Assembly (NCBI GenBank): GCA_035266845.1
Contig: DATFMP010000103.1
Coordinates: forward strand, 83,325 to 147,324
DNA from: DATFMP01 sp035266845
Lineage (GTDB): Bacteria; SAR324; JACQKK01
Direction: 5' to 3'
DNA: 64,000 bases
Shown: piece after piece, positions 52,417-61,418 of the stretch
How positions within the stretch are numbered: the first letter of the stretch is position 1
Layout of the letters: each line of letters begins with the position of its first letter
The notes under the pieces: model-generated
What the model was told of the DNA's origin: nothing
The model's input: only the letters and a program-made list of their open reading frames with translations
The model's database searches: none
Made by a program: the position numbers and the translations under genes

Positions 52417-53808
52417 CTACCTGGCTCCAGCCTTCTTGAGCAGCGCGATGATTTCCGCCTTGTGCGGTCCCGAGTCCTCTACCGCGTGTTGCAGAGCGGA
52501 TTTTCGGTCATAGACCGACACCAGGTTGGGGTTGGCGCCGTGCTGCAGGAGATGCTTGACGATGACAACCTGGTCCCTTGCGGCGGCCGTTCCAAGCGGC
52601 GACCACCCATCGTTCTTGTTGTTCGGGTCCGCGCCGTGCTGGAGGAGCAGATCGACCACCTGCACGGACCCGCCGTGGGCACCGCGCCAGTCACCGTTGA
52701 CAGCGTTCCAGAGCGGGCTGTGGCTGTACTGGGTGTAATTGACTGCGGCGCGATGATCGAGCAACTGACGCATGACGCCAAGATTGTTCTTTTCGATGGC
52801 CAGACCCAGGGGGGTCGTCTGCTTCTCGTGCCCCACCTTGTCCGGGTTGGCTCCGTGTTCGAGGAGCACCCTCACGCAGGGCGCGCAGTCGACCCGCACC
52901 GCCTGCCAAAGCAGGGTACCGGGTCCCATGTGGGAATCGCCGGCCCGGTGATCGACGTCGTACGGCTGCACCTGGATCGTCGCATTCACCTGGGCCCCAT
53001 GGTCGAGCAGGCTGCCCAGGCAATCGTGGCACCATTTGATCGCAGCCCACATATCCCTCGCATCCACCACTGCACCGGCAGCCACGAGCGGACCGATCAA
53101 CTTCGGCCGGCCATAGTGTATGGCCTGCCCGACCAGCTTAAGGTCTCTAATCGTTTTGCCCGAATCGGCCTGCCCTTTCAGCAGCCGATTCAGTTTCTGC
53201 GCATCTCCAACGATGACCGCGTCAATGATCTGGGCGTTCTGAGCGAGCGCCGGCTCCTTGCGCCAGACGTCCGCGCGGCTGCGGATGACGGACACCTGAT
53301 GGTGTTCGGTTTCGTGGTGAGCACAGACCTGTTCCGTCCTGTACTCGGTATGGATCATGCCAAGGTAATCGCGGCGGTAGTACGGCACGGAGTCGTATTT
53401 CCACTCGTCGCAGTTGCCCTCGTCGGTCTCCGCCACGCTTGCGGTGGCATTGTCCTCTCTCAGGCTTACCAATTCGCCCCCGTGTGCCGCCGCCAATGCA
53501 AGGATCTCATGGGTGGCGTCCACGGAGGACGAATTCGACTTGCGGTGCTGGACGGTCGCCTCGCCGATCTCGATGTAACCGCGCTCGTGAAGCTGGTTTG
53601 CCTTTTCGGTTGTGACCCGGGCCGGCTTGCTGAGCCCGCCATATTTCAGCCCTATTGTTGGTTCGAAATGCACCTTGTCATACGAAACCGACGAGCAAGC
53701 CGCAGTGAACAGCAGCACGAGCAGCAGGAGCAAAGACACCCCAGGACGTTGCGATGCGGTCGGAAGGACGGCACCGCCACAGGCGCGAGCGTTGGATGCA
53801 GGAAGCAT
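52417..53808 (-). CDS. Lipoprotein with C-terminal ankyrin repeats
   Basis: A 463-residue protein. The signal peptide ends in lipobox LLFTAAC (residues about 32-38). The middle (residues about 60-190) is unrecognised. From about residue 190 to the end come ankyrin-type repeats: IHYGRPKLIGPLVAAGAVVD, LRVLLEHGANPD-like, VVDLLLQHGADPNNKNDGWS, IVKHLLQHGANPN. It is probably a protein-binding envelope lipoprotein. AAAGGGGGA precedes ATG 53808. GC content is visibly lower than in neighbouring genes, and direct repeats flank the gene, suggesting later acquisition. Confidence 0.85.
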   Translation of the reverse strand: MLPASNARACGGAVLPTASQRPGVSLLLLLVLLFTAACSSVSYDKVHFEPTIGLKYGGLSKPARVTTEKANQLHERGYIEIGEATVQHRKSNSSSVDATHEILALAAAHGGELVSLREDNATASVAETDEGNCDEWKYDSVPYYRRDYLGMIHTEYRTEQVCAHHETEHHQVSVIRSRADVWRKEPALAQNAQIIDAVIVGDAQKLNRLLKGQADSGKTIRDLKLVGQAIHYGRPKLIGPLVAAGAVVDARDMWAAIKWCHDCLGSLLDHGAQVNATIQVQPYDVDHRAGDSHMGPGTLLWQAVRVDCAPCVRVLLEHGANPDKVGHEKQTTPLGLAIEKNNLGVMRQLLDHRAAVNYTQYSHSPLWNAVNGDWRGAHGGSVQVVDLLLQHGADPNNKNDGWSPLGTAAARDQVVIVKHLLQHGANPNLVSVYDRKSALQHAVEDSGPHKAEIIALLKKAGAR

Positions 53809-53937
53809 GATCCCCCTTTCTGCGGCGCGTCGGATCAAAGCGAACCGATACGCGTGCGATCAAATGGTTGTACTTATTAGCTGTTTCGCTACTCCCATCG
53901 ATTGCATCGTGCAACCTTGGCTCCCTGACCGGCTCCC

Positions 53938-54010
53938 GCTCCAGGGTGCGAGTAGAATGGGGCCGAATGGGGCAGTGCACGCGGCCCGCGGCGCGGCCAG
54001 CAGGGGAGCG
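53938..54010. repeat. Direct repeat A, right copy (after the ankyrin gene)
   Basis: Second copy of the element at 52256-52330, in the same orientation, upstream of the flavodoxin-like gene. Confidence 0.75.
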
Positions 54011-54097
54011 AGGTGCATTGTCCGGGCAGAAGCCAGCGGATAAAATGGACCTGGAGGCGGGAGAAGGCGCCCACGGCACATCCGGGGAGGACGCCCC

Positions 54098-54733
54098 ATG
54101 TCGCGCATCCTCATTGCCTATGCCACCGGCGAAGGCCAGACCGCGCGCATCGCGGACACGCTGGCCAACCAGTTCCACGAGCTCGGACACGCGGTGGAGG
54201 TCGCGCACCTGACCGGGCGCGGGTTGGTGCCCGACCCCGCCATGCACGACGCCGTGATCGTGGCGGCATCCGTCCATGCCGGCCGGCACCAGAAGCACGC
54301 CCTGCGCTTCGTGCGCCGCTATCTGGCTGACCTGCGCCAGCGCTCCGCCGCGTTCATCTCCGTGAGCGGCATGGCCGCGGCCACCAAGCCGGCCGGTCTG
54401 CAGCAGGCCGCCGAGCAGGTGGAGACCTTCCTGCGCCAGGCGGACTGGCACCCGGCGTTCGTGGAAACCGTCGCCGGCGCCTTCCGGCCCTCGCTGATGG
54501 GCCGGGCGATGCGCCTGGGCATGCGGCTGATGCAGAAGCTCGCACGGAAGGACCTGGATCGCCTGGGCTGGCCTGCCGACCTCTCGCACGACCAGGAGTT
54601 CACGGACTGGGTGGCCCTCCGCCGCTTCGGTGAGCGCTTCGCCACCGCGCTGCCGACCGAAGCCGCGGCCGCACCCCCCCTGCACGTGCCGTCCGCCGCG
54701 GTGCCGACCGAAGCGCAGCCCCGCGTCCACTGA
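54098..54733 (+). CDS. Flavodoxin-domain protein (HemG-like)
   Basis: A 211-residue protein with an FMN-binding start ILIAYATGEGQTARIADTLA and IVAASVHAGRHQKHALRFVR, like menaquinone-dependent protoporphyrinogen oxidase HemG and related flavodoxin domains. The C-terminus (residues about 185-211) is a low-complexity Ala/Pro tail. Haem synthesis or general redox roles are possible; neighbours do not help. ATG 54098 is preceded by GGGGAGGACGCCCC. Confidence 0.85.
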   Translation: MSRILIAYATGEGQTARIADTLANQFHELGHAVEVAHLTGRGLVPDPAMHDAVIVAASVHAGRHQKHALRFVRRYLADLRQRSAAFISVSGMAAATKPAGLQQAAEQVETFLRQADWHPAFVETVAGAFRPSLMGRAMRLGMRLMQKLARKDLDRLGWPADLSHDQEFTDWVALRRFGERFATALPTEAAAAPPLHVPSAAVPTEAQPRVH

Positions 54734-54796
54734 GGGCGCCGCCAGGGAATGGGGCGGCCCTCCGCCGCCTCGTTCGCCTGCGCGTGGATGTATCGC

Positions 54797-54824
54797 TTGA
54801 CATGTGACTCGTTGGTCACATATT
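54797..54824 (+). promoter_or_regulatory. Promoter and operator of the ArsR-SRPBCC gene
   Basis: TTGACA (54797-54802), 16 bases, CATATT (54819-54824). The palindrome ATGTGACTCGTTGGTCACAT (54802-54821) fills the spacer, a typical autoregulatory ArsR operator. Transcription would start about 3 bases before ATG 54834, so the message is nearly leaderless. Confidence 0.75.
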
Positions 54825-54833
54825 CGTTGCGGC

Positions 54834-55598
54834 ATGGACGACGTGTTCAAGGCCATCGCCGACCCGACGCGCCGGCGCCTGCTGGACGCGCTGTTCCGGC
54901 AGGACGGGCAGACGCTGCACGAGCTGGAGCAGCGGCTGCCCATGACGCGCTTCGGCGTGATGAAGCACCTGCGCGTGCTGGAGGAAGCGCACTTGGTGCT
55001 CACCCGGCGGCGGGGCCGCGAGAAGCTGCACTTCCTGAACCCGGTCCCGATCCGGCTCGTTCACGACCGCTGGGTGAGCAAGTACGCCGAGCCCTGGGCC
55101 GCGACCCTGAGCGACCTCAAGCACCGACTGGAGGATGCGACGATGGAGAAAGTGTTCGAGATCTACATCAAGACCACGCCCGAGCTGCTATGGGAGGCCA
55201 TCACCGACCCGGAGCTGCGACGCGTCTACACCTTCGGCCTGCGCGTGGAATCGGACTGGACGCCCGGCTCCCGCTACGAAGGCCGCAGCCCGGCTGCGCC
55301 CGCGCCGATCCTCGCGGGCGAGAACCTGGAGGTACACCCGCCGCGCCGGCTCGTGCAGAGCTACAACGCCCTGTGGAGCGACGACGTGAAGGCCGAGGGC
55401 ACCTCGCGCGTCACCTGGGAGATCGAGCCCATCGGCGATTCCTGCCGCCTCACCGTCACCCACGACCAGTTGCGCGAGGGCGCCAACGCCGAGCTCTACG
55501 GCGGCTGGCCGATGATCCTCTCCGGTCTCAAGACCCTGCTCGAAACCGGCGAGTCCCTCACCACCCCCGGCTCGCTGCGGTATGGGGCGGGGGCTTAA
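54834..55598 (+). CDS. ArsR-type regulator fused to an SRPBCC (AHSA1-like) domain
   Basis: A 254-residue fusion. Residues 1-95 form an ArsR-family winged helix (MDDVFKAIADPTRRRLLDAL, MTRFGVMKHLRVLEEAHLVL). Residues about 105-240 form an AHSA1/SRPBCC ligand-binding domain (VFEIYIKTTPELLWEAITDP, YEGRSPAAPAPILAG). The fusion is known in proteobacteria as an autorepressor whose SRPBCC part may bind a hydrophobic ligand. ATG 54834 fits the promoter position. The last 16 codons are repeated near 59900 (direct repeat B). Confidence 0.9.
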   Translation: MDDVFKAIADPTRRRLLDALFRQDGQTLHELEQRLPMTRFGVMKHLRVLEEAHLVLTRRRGREKLHFLNPVPIRLVHDRWVSKYAEPWAATLSDLKHRLEDATMEKVFEIYIKTTPELLWEAITDPELRRVYTFGLRVESDWTPGSRYEGRSPAAPAPILAGENLEVHPPRRLVQSYNALWSDDVKAEGTSRVTWEIEPIGDSCRLTVTHDQLREGANAELYGGWPMILSGLKTLLETGESLTTPGSLRYGAGA

Positions 55599-55614
55599 CG
55601 ACAGAGGGGCGGCG
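55551..55614. repeat. Direct repeat B, left copy (3' end of the ArsR-SRPBCC gene)
   Basis: 64 bases, about 92 percent identical (5 mismatches) to 59898-59961. It covers the last codons (ESLTTPGSLRYGAGA) and the stop plus about 15 bases downstream. Confidence 0.85.
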
Positions 55615-55669
55615 AGCGTACGCCGCCCCGCCGCCTGCTTTGCTGGGCTCCCTTCTCGTCGCCCATGGT

Positions 55670-57031
55670 TCATCCGGCCCGCTGTACCTCCGCGAGCCCC
55701 ACGTCCAGGGCGTAGACGATGCGCTGGACGTGCTCGGCGGTGACGATGAGCGGTGGCGAGAGGATGACGTTGGGACCTGAGACGCGGATCATGACGCCCT
55801 GGTGATAGACGGTCTCGAAGACCTGCTTCATGATCTTCTTCTCAGCAGGCATCTTGCTGGCCCGGTCCGACACCAATTCCAGGGCAACCATCAGCCCTTG
55901 GCCGCGCACATCACCCACCAACTCATGCTTGTCCATCAGGCGCCGGCAGCCAGCCAATAATTCCTTGCCCCGCGCTCCCGCGTTTTCCGCAACGTTGAGG
56001 CGACGGGTTTCCTGGAGCGTAGCCAAGGCTGCTGCGGCACCCACCGGGTGGGCGGAATAGGTATAGCCATGCCCAATGGAACCAAAGGATGTTGCGTCAC
56101 TCTCGAAGGTCTGTGCGATCCGTTCCGAGAGCATCAAGGCGCCAAAGGGAAAATAGCCATTGGTGATGGCCTTGGCGGTCGTCATCATGTCTGGCTGCAC
56201 GCCCCACAGCCGCGAACCGGTCCATGCCCCGGTACGACCGAACGCGGTGATCACCTCATCGGCGATGAGCAGTATGCCGTGCTTGTCACAGATCTCGCGC
56301 ACCCTCGGCATAAAGCTTTCGTGAGGCGGAATCACCCCTCCAGCACCAAGCACCGGTTCCATGATGAACGCGGCTACCGTGTCCGGCCCCTGAAAGGCAA
56401 TCTCGTCTTCCAGCGCTGCGGCACAGAGCTGCGCCAACCGTGCCGGATCGGTCTCGTCAAACGGATTGCGGTATAGATCCGGTGCCGGGATCTGGAAGCA
56501 GCCAGCCAACAGGGGCTCGTAGTTGCGCCGGAAATTGACGTTGCCGTTCACCGAGGCGCCGCCGAAATGGGTGCCATGATAACCCTTCTTCAGCGACAGG
56601 AACTTGGTGCGATCCCGCTCCCCCCGGATCTTGTGGTATTGCCGCGCCAGCCGCAGGGCCGTTTCCACGCTGTCCGAGCCCCCGGAGGTGTAGAACGCCC
56701 GCGTCAAACCGTCCGGCCCAAACCACTCACGCAAGACCACGGAGAGCTCGATCGCCGGGCCGGTGGAGGTGCCACGGAAAGCGGAGTAGTACGGCAGGGT
56801 CTCCAACTGGTCACGGATGGCGTCCTTCACCGGCTGGCAAGAAAACCCCAGGTTTACGTTCCACAAGCCACCGACCGCGTCCAGTAGGCGCTGACCGTTG
56901 ACGTCGGTTATCTCCACGCCCTCGGCTGCGACGATGACCTTGGGCGGATTCGCCTGCATCTCCGCCGGATGAGCCATGGGGTGCCAGAAGTGTCTGGCGT
57001 TGTTTTCGATGAGGGCATTTGCGTCAGCCAT
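55670..57031 (-). CDS. Class III omega-aminotransferase
   Basis: A 453-residue PLP enzyme: LIENNARHFWHPMAHPAEM, TSGGSDSVETALRLARQYH, GYHGTHFGGASVNG, LLIADEVITAFGRTG and the PLP Lys in TAKAITNGYFPFG. It resembles omega-amino acid/beta-alanine-pyruvate aminotransferases, transferring a terminal amino group to pyruvate or a similar acceptor. It overlaps the HAD gene by 8 bases and is the third gene of the IclR-HAD-aminotransferase operon. Confidence 0.93.
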   Translation of the reverse strand: MADANALIENNARHFWHPMAHPAEMQANPPKVIVAAEGVEITDVNGQRLLDAVGGLWNVNLGFSCQPVKDAIRDQLETLPYYSAFRGTSTGPAIELSVVLREWFGPDGLTRAFYTSGGSDSVETALRLARQYHKIRGERDRTKFLSLKKGYHGTHFGGASVNGNVNFRRNYEPLLAGCFQIPAPDLYRNPFDETDPARLAQLCAAALEDEIAFQGPDTVAAFIMEPVLGAGGVIPPHESFMPRVREICDKHGILLIADEVITAFGRTGAWTGSRLWGVQPDMMTTAKAITNGYFPFGALMLSERIAQTFESDATSFGSIGHGYTYSAHPVGAAAALATLQETRRLNVAENAGARGKELLAGCRRLMDKHELVGDVRGQGLMVALELVSDRASKMPAEKKIMKQVFETVYHQGVMIRVSGPNVILSPPLIVTAEHVQRIVYALDVGLAEVQRAG

Positions 57032-57692
57032 GGTTGCGCTCCCCTATGCCGAGTTGGGAAAGAGCCCGAGCAAAGCTGCCACTCGGATCGCGGACATCGA
57101 ACCGGATGGCTTGCAGACCGACCACCCGCGCCCCATCGATGTTGCGCTGCTGATCGTCAACGAACACACACTGGCGCGCTTCCAGCCCCAGTGACTGGAG
57201 GCAGGAAAGGTAGGCCTGGGCCTCGGGCTTCAGCACACCCGTGTATGTGCCGTCGTGGATGACGTCGACGGCGCTAAGGAATGGCAGTTGTTGACGAAAC
57301 TCGGCGCCATAGAAGAGGTCAAGCTCATTGGAGAGGATGGCGATGCGCTTACCCGCGCGAACTGCCGCGTCGATGGCGTGGCACGCCTCAGGTCGGAGCA
57401 CCCGCTCCGGGTCTCCACGCCGCGCGGCGCGCACGAATTCTGCCATGTCCCGCCACGTCGCCCCCACAAGCGTAGCCACCTCCGCGGTTCGATGGCGCCA
57501 ATAGTCCCGCTCGCTGATCTCGCTGGCCTGCATGGCCCGCCAGAGTGGATCGGATGCCTGGTCGAACGGTCCGCGCCATGTGAGCGTGCCCGGCGCCAGC
57601 CCCAGCGCCGCTTCGGTTTCGTGATGGGTTTCGAATAGCGTGCGGGAGATGACGCCACCGAAGTCCAGGATGAGTGCCTGGGCCGCCATCAT
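57024..57692 (-). CDS. HAD-superfamily hydrolase
   Basis: A 222-residue haloacid dehalogenase-like protein: LILDFGGVISR (catalytic Asp), RIAILSNELDLFYG (motif II Ser), GVLKPEAQAYLSCL (motif III Lys) and FVDDQQRNIDGA (motif IV acids). It is probably a phosphatase or dehalogenase with an alpha-helical cap. ATG 57692 overlaps the IclR stop (ATGATG/TGA). Confidence 0.9.
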   Translation of the reverse strand: MMAAQALILDFGGVISRTLFETHHETEAALGLAPGTLTWRGPFDQASDPLWRAMQASEISERDYWRHRTAEVATLVGATWRDMAEFVRAARRGDPERVLRPEACHAIDAAVRAGKRIAILSNELDLFYGAEFRQQLPFLSAVDVIHDGTYTGVLKPEAQAYLSCLQSLGLEARQCVFVDDQQRNIDGARVVGLQAIRFDVRDPSGSFARALSQLGIGERNHG

Positions 57693-58465
57693 GCTACTCC
57701 CTGCAGCATCGCAGGGTCCACCACACCGCCCAATGCGCGCGTGATGTCCACGGCCGCACGGCGCACAGCGGCCCGGATGGCAATGTCTGCGGCGGGGAGC
57801 ATGCGCGAGCCAGGGGTAGCCACCGCGATGGCACCTTGGGCGTGACCAGTCGCATCGCACACGGGGGCGGCAATACCCACCACCTCGGTCTCGTACGCGT
57901 CATCCATCCGTGCCATGCCTTCTCGTCGGGCCCGGTGCAGCAGCGCTTCAATAGCGGCTGGCTCGGTGGGGGTGGAGTCGGTGTACACATGTAGCGTCCT
58001 GCGCAATGCCTGTTCCCGCAGCATCGGCGGGGCAAAGGCCAGATAGACAATCCCCGAGGCGGTTGCGTGCAGCGGCAGTGCCTCGCCCTGCTCCAGACTG
58101 ACACGATTAGCCCGGGCGCTCTCCCATAGGCTGATGGTGGCCAGTTCACCGCCGGCGGCGAGTGAGAAATGCGCCGTCTCTCCAGTTTCCTGTGACAGCC
58201 GCTCCACCACGGGTCGAACGATGGATACCACGGGGTACGCGGCTTCCCGCACCCGGGCCAAGCGAAGCGGCGCCGCACCTAGGCGGTATTTCCGACTGTC
58301 GGCGAGCTGCTCCACCATGCCGTGATGCTCCAGGGAGAGCAGCAGCCGTCGCGTGGTGGCCTTGTCAAAACATGCGCGGCGCGCAATTTCGCTCAGGCCC
58401 AGTGCCGGCTCGCGCTCCGAGAAGAGTCCCAGCAGTTCCAGCGCTTTGTCGACCGTTCCTGGCAC
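57689..58465 (-). CDS. IclR-family transcriptional regulator
   Basis: A 258-residue regulator starting at GTG 58465 with AAAGGAG 8 bases upstream. The N-terminal winged helix is TVDKALELLGLFSEREPALG and FDKATTRRLLLSLEHHGMV; the C-terminal effector domain is VEQLADSRKYRLGAAPLRLA through PVCDATGHAQGAIAVATPGS. It probably controls its own operon and the divergent UPF0261 gene. Confidence 0.92.
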   Translation of the reverse strand: MPGTVDKALELLGLFSEREPALGLSEIARRACFDKATTRRLLLSLEHHGMVEQLADSRKYRLGAAPLRLARVREAAYPVVSIVRPVVERLSQETGETAHFSLAAGGELATISLWESARANRVSLEQGEALPLHATASGIVYLAFAPPMLREQALRRTLHVYTDSTPTEPAAIEALLHRARREGMARMDDAYETEVVGIAAPVCDATGHAQGAIAVATPGSRMLPAADIAIRAAVRRAAVDITRALGGVVDPAMLQGVA

Positions 58466-58524
58466 GGGGGTCTCCTTTCGCCGCCATGGCCGTGGCCGGG
58501 ACACCGGCCCTTGTCAAAATCTTC

Positions 58525-58555
58525 TTGACTCAATCGATGTGATTTAGCAAGTCAA
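58525..58555. promoter_or_regulatory. Inverted repeat between iclR-type gene and UPF0261 gene
   Basis: TTGACT (58525-58530) and AGTCAA (58550-58555) form an inverted repeat with 19 bases between, in the only divergent spacer of the group. It is a candidate regulator-binding site. Confidence 0.35.
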
Positions 58556-58634
58556 TATGCAATCCGTCGGTTTATATATTGATCCGAGCATCCACTCGAG
58601 CGCGCCGGAGAAAACGAGTGGCGGAGACAGAGAG

Positions 58635-59879
58635 ATGGCAGACGAAAAGACGATTCTCGTCGTGGGCACGTACGACACCAAGTCGGACGAGCTGGGCTAC
58701 ATCACCGCTTGCATCGAGGAGGCGGGAGGCACAGTTCTGCGCATGGACGTGAGCGTTCTCGGCGAGCCGCCCGTGGCAGTGGAACTAACCAAGCACGACG
58801 TTGCGGCGGCGGCTGGCGTCACCATCAACGAGGTGATGGCCGCGGGCGACGAGAACGCAGCGATGACACTCATGGCCAGCGGTGCCAGTCGGTTGGCGTT
58901 GCAGCAGCTCGAAGCGGGTCGCGTCGATGGGGTAATCGTGCTGGGCGGCACGATGGGCACGGACCTGGCGCTTGACGTGTGCCGCACGCTGCCGCTCGGT
59001 GTGCCCAAATACATCGTCTCCACTGTGGCATTCTCCCCACTTATTGCGCCGGAACGCCTGGCACCGGACATACAAATGATTCTGTGGGCCGGCGGCCTCT
59101 ATGGGCTCAACGCCATCTGCCGGTCCTCGCTGAGCATGGCGGCTGGCGCAGTGCTGGGTGCAGCGCGCACGGCCAAGCCTCCGCAGCGAAACCGGCCGCT
59201 GATCGGTATGACGTCGCTGGGCAAGTCCTGCTTGAACTACATGGTGCCGCTCAAACCGGAGCTGGAGCGGCGTGGCTATGAAGTGGCAGTGTTTCACACC
59301 ACGGGCATGGGCGGTCGCGCCTTCGAGTCTCTCGCGGCAAAGGGCGCGTTCGCCGCGGTGATGGACTTCTCGTTGCAGGAACTCGCAAACGGGCTGCACG
59401 GATCCATGGTCAACAGCGGCACAGACCGCCTGGAGAATGCAGGTCGCGCAGGCATTCCGCAGATCGTGGCACCTGGCGCGAGCGACCTGCTGGACCTGCC
59501 CACATGGCAGCCGATGCCCGAGCAGTATGCCGAGCGGCCCTATCATGCGCACAACCGCCTCATCGCCTCCGTCGCCCTTTCTCCGGAGGAGCGCCGCATC
59601 ACGGCCCGCGCCATCGGGGACAAGCTCGCCGCGGCCCATGGGCCGGCGCACTTTCTCCTGCCGCTGCGCGGCATCGAGGCGTGGGATCGCGAGGGCGAGC
59701 CAGCGTATGACCCGGAAGGGCTCGCCGCCTTTATCGACGAGGCGCGCCAAGCCATTCGTCCGCCCGTGGCGCTAACTGAGGTGGATGCCCACATCAACGA
59801 CGCCGCCTTCGCAGAGGCCGCGTTGAAGGTCCTCGACGACTGGGTCGCACGCGGGATTGTGCGCCGAGGCGTCACCTGA
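58635..59879 (+). CDS. UPF0261 / Tm-1-like ATP-binding domain protein
   Basis: A 414-residue protein of the UPF0261 family, with the N-terminal ATP-binding part TILVVGTYDTKSDELGYITA and VIVLGGTMGTDLALDVCRTL. The C-terminal part is GMTSLGKSCLNYMVPLKPEL, VFHTTGMGGRAFESLAAKGA and VMDFSLQELANGLHGS. The plant Tm-1 homologue binds ATP and blocks viral RNA replication; the bacterial role is unknown. It is divergent from the IclR operon and likely part of the same catabolic unit. ATG 58635 with GGAGAC upstream is chosen. Confidence 0.9.
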   Translation: MADEKTILVVGTYDTKSDELGYITACIEEAGGTVLRMDVSVLGEPPVAVELTKHDVAAAAGVTINEVMAAGDENAAMTLMASGASRLALQQLEAGRVDGVIVLGGTMGTDLALDVCRTLPLGVPKYIVSTVAFSPLIAPERLAPDIQMILWAGGLYGLNAICRSSLSMAAGAVLGAARTAKPPQRNRPLIGMTSLGKSCLNYMVPLKPELERRGYEVAVFHTTGMGGRAFESLAAKGAFAAVMDFSLQELANGLHGSMVNSGTDRLENAGRAGIPQIVAPGASDLLDLPTWQPMPEQYAERPYHAHNRLIASVALSPEERRITARAIGDKLAAAHGPAHFLLPLRGIEAWDREGEPAYDPEGLAAFIDEARQAIRPPVALTEVDAHINDAAFAEAALKVLDDWVARGIVRRGVT

Positions 59880-59897
59880 TTGCTTCGGCAATTCGCC

Positions 59898-59961
59898 GAA
59901 TCCCTCACCACGCCCGGCTCGCTGCGGTATGGGGCGGGGGCGTGACGACAGCGGGGCGGCG
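59898..59961. repeat. Direct repeat B, right copy (fragment of an ArsR-SRPBCC gene end)
   Basis: Encodes ESLTTPGSLRYGAGA and a stop, like the end of the complete gene at 55598, but has no gene in front of it. Confidence 0.85.
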
Positions 59962-59973
59962 CTTCCTGCCGCC

Positions 59974-60088
59974 CGCCGCCTTCCTTGCTTTACCTGCGCC
60001 GCCATCCTCCCAATTTGATTCGGAAGGTCGTACAGACTTCAAGGGAGTTGCCACCGTACTCGGGGGAGTTGCGGTGAGAAAAGGCCTG
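59974..60088. repeat. Direct repeat C, left copy
   Basis: About 115 bases with shared blocks TTCCTTGCTTTACCTGC and ACTCGGGGGAGTT in the same order and spacing as 63326-63440. Adjacent to direct repeat B. Confidence 0.65.
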
Positions 60089-60153
60089 TGCAGGCCTTCC
60101 CGCGTACGACCCAACGGCGCCGTTAGATGCGCCGATCGGCCCGGTCGCCTGCC

Positions 60154-60954
60154 TCAGCGTGTTTCGTACGCGTCATGGTGACGCACCCACGCGCCGGTCT
60201 CGTTGCGGCCCATGGGCGCACGGTCGAGCCACTGGTACATGGCCCAGAGCCCGTCAACTCCGCGCGAATAGGCGGAATAGGTGTGGTAGATGACACCGTC
60301 CTCGCGCACGAACGCGCTGACGCCGGGTCGCTCGCGCGCATAGGTGGCTACGTCCGTTCCGGTCATGGCCGCGTTGGTGGAAGGAGCGTCGGGGGTCGTC
60401 CGCGAGGCGATCTCCCCGCCGGAGCCCCGTGCGCTGCTGGGAGGCAGGGGCGCCTCACGGACGAAGTTGTATTGGATACCCTCTTTGTTCTGCTGCGCCT
60501 CGGTGAATGAGACGGCGAAGTCGGCATTGAAGTCGCTCCCCGCGGAGGATGCCCAGGGGAAGCTCCACGCCATCCGCCGCTTGAACGCCTGGAGCTTGGC
60601 GAGCGGCGCCCGCGACACCGCGGAGAACGCGACGTCGTGGTTTTCCAGATGCACCGCGATGCCGTTGAACCCGTCCGCGATGGACGAGCACGACGGACAG
60701 CCCGCCGTGTAGTCCGGCCCGAACATGAAGTGATACACAAGAAGCTGCGAGCGACCCCGGAACAGATCGGCCAGCGATGCTTCGCCGTCGTCGGTGTCGA
60801 AGCGGTAGTCCTTGTCGATGCGGACCCACGGGAGCTGCCGACGCTGCTGCGCCAGCTCGTCGCTCTTGCGGGTCAGCTCCTTCTCTGCCGCAAGCAGCTT
60901 CAGGCGCGCTTCCAGCCACTGTTCGCGGGTTCCCGTCGTGTAGGCGATGGTCAT
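60154..60954 (-). CDS. DUF899 family thioredoxin-like protein
   Basis: A 266-residue DUF899 protein: EQWLEARLKLLAAEKELTRK, LPWVRIDKDYRFDT, FMFGPDYTAGCPSCSSIADG with a CxxC thiol pair, and VFVHTYSAY-like IYHTYSAYSRGVDGLWAMYQ. The family is related to thioredoxin-like folds; substrates are unknown. It is grouped with a small membrane protein and a regulator. Confidence 0.88.
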   Translation of the reverse strand: MTIAYTTGTREQWLEARLKLLAAEKELTRKSDELAQQRRQLPWVRIDKDYRFDTDDGEASLADLFRGRSQLLVYHFMFGPDYTAGCPSCSSIADGFNGIAVHLENHDVAFSAVSRAPLAKLQAFKRRMAWSFPWASSAGSDFNADFAVSFTEAQQNKEGIQYNFVREAPLPPSSARGSGGEIASRTTPDAPSTNAAMTGTDVATYARERPGVSAFVREDGVIYHTYSAYSRGVDGLWAMYQWLDRAPMGRNETGAWVRHHDAYETR

Positions 60955-61005
60955 GGTTTCCCTCCTGTCTCGGATTGTGCAAAAGAGTGCGCCAAGCTGA
61001 GCAGT

Positions 61006-61317
61006 TTACGGCGCAACCTGGCGAACGCCGGTTGGCAACCGGGCGGCACCGCGGCTTAGACCGGAGACCAGCTTCAGCCACGGGGCCGCATGGAAGACGC
61101 TCATGAGCAGGTACATCGAGGTCATGCCCATCAGCGAGGACCCACCGTGCACGGGCGAACACAACACGGTTGGCGCTCCATGGCCCCACATGCCCGCAAG
61201 CAGCGCCATGACCGCGAACGTCGGCGTGGCCGCAAAGTGCAGCGCGGTGGCTGCGCCCTGGGCGGCCGCGGCAAGCAGCCCTTCGCTTGTGGTATTCGCG
61301 GGTGTGGCCTTGGTCAT
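61006..61317 (-). CDS. Small membrane protein, 103 aa
   Basis: Two or three hydrophobic helices (AAAAQGAATALHFAATPTFA, LMGMTSMYLLMSVFHAAPWL). GAGGAGG lies immediately upstream of ATG 61317, fixing the start. The family is not recognised. It precedes the DUF899 gene on the same strand and is divergent from the regulator. Confidence 0.75.
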   Translation of the reverse strand: MTKATPANTTSEGLLAAAAQGAATALHFAATPTFAVMALLAGMWGHGAPTVLCSPVHGGSSLMGMTSMYLLMSVFHAAPWLKLVSGLSRGAARLPTGVRQVAP

Positions 61318-61418
61318 GTGCCTCCTCTCGTCCTGATGTTGCCGGTTGCTTTCAATCGCGAGGAGAAGGTAGCGCCGCATATCGAGACCGTGGGAGTGAC
61401 AAGTGTGACGGGATTCCG

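Noticed and set aside
54804..54833. Upstream start for the ArsR-SRPBCC gene
   Set aside because: It would lie inside the promoter and operator, before the expected transcription start.
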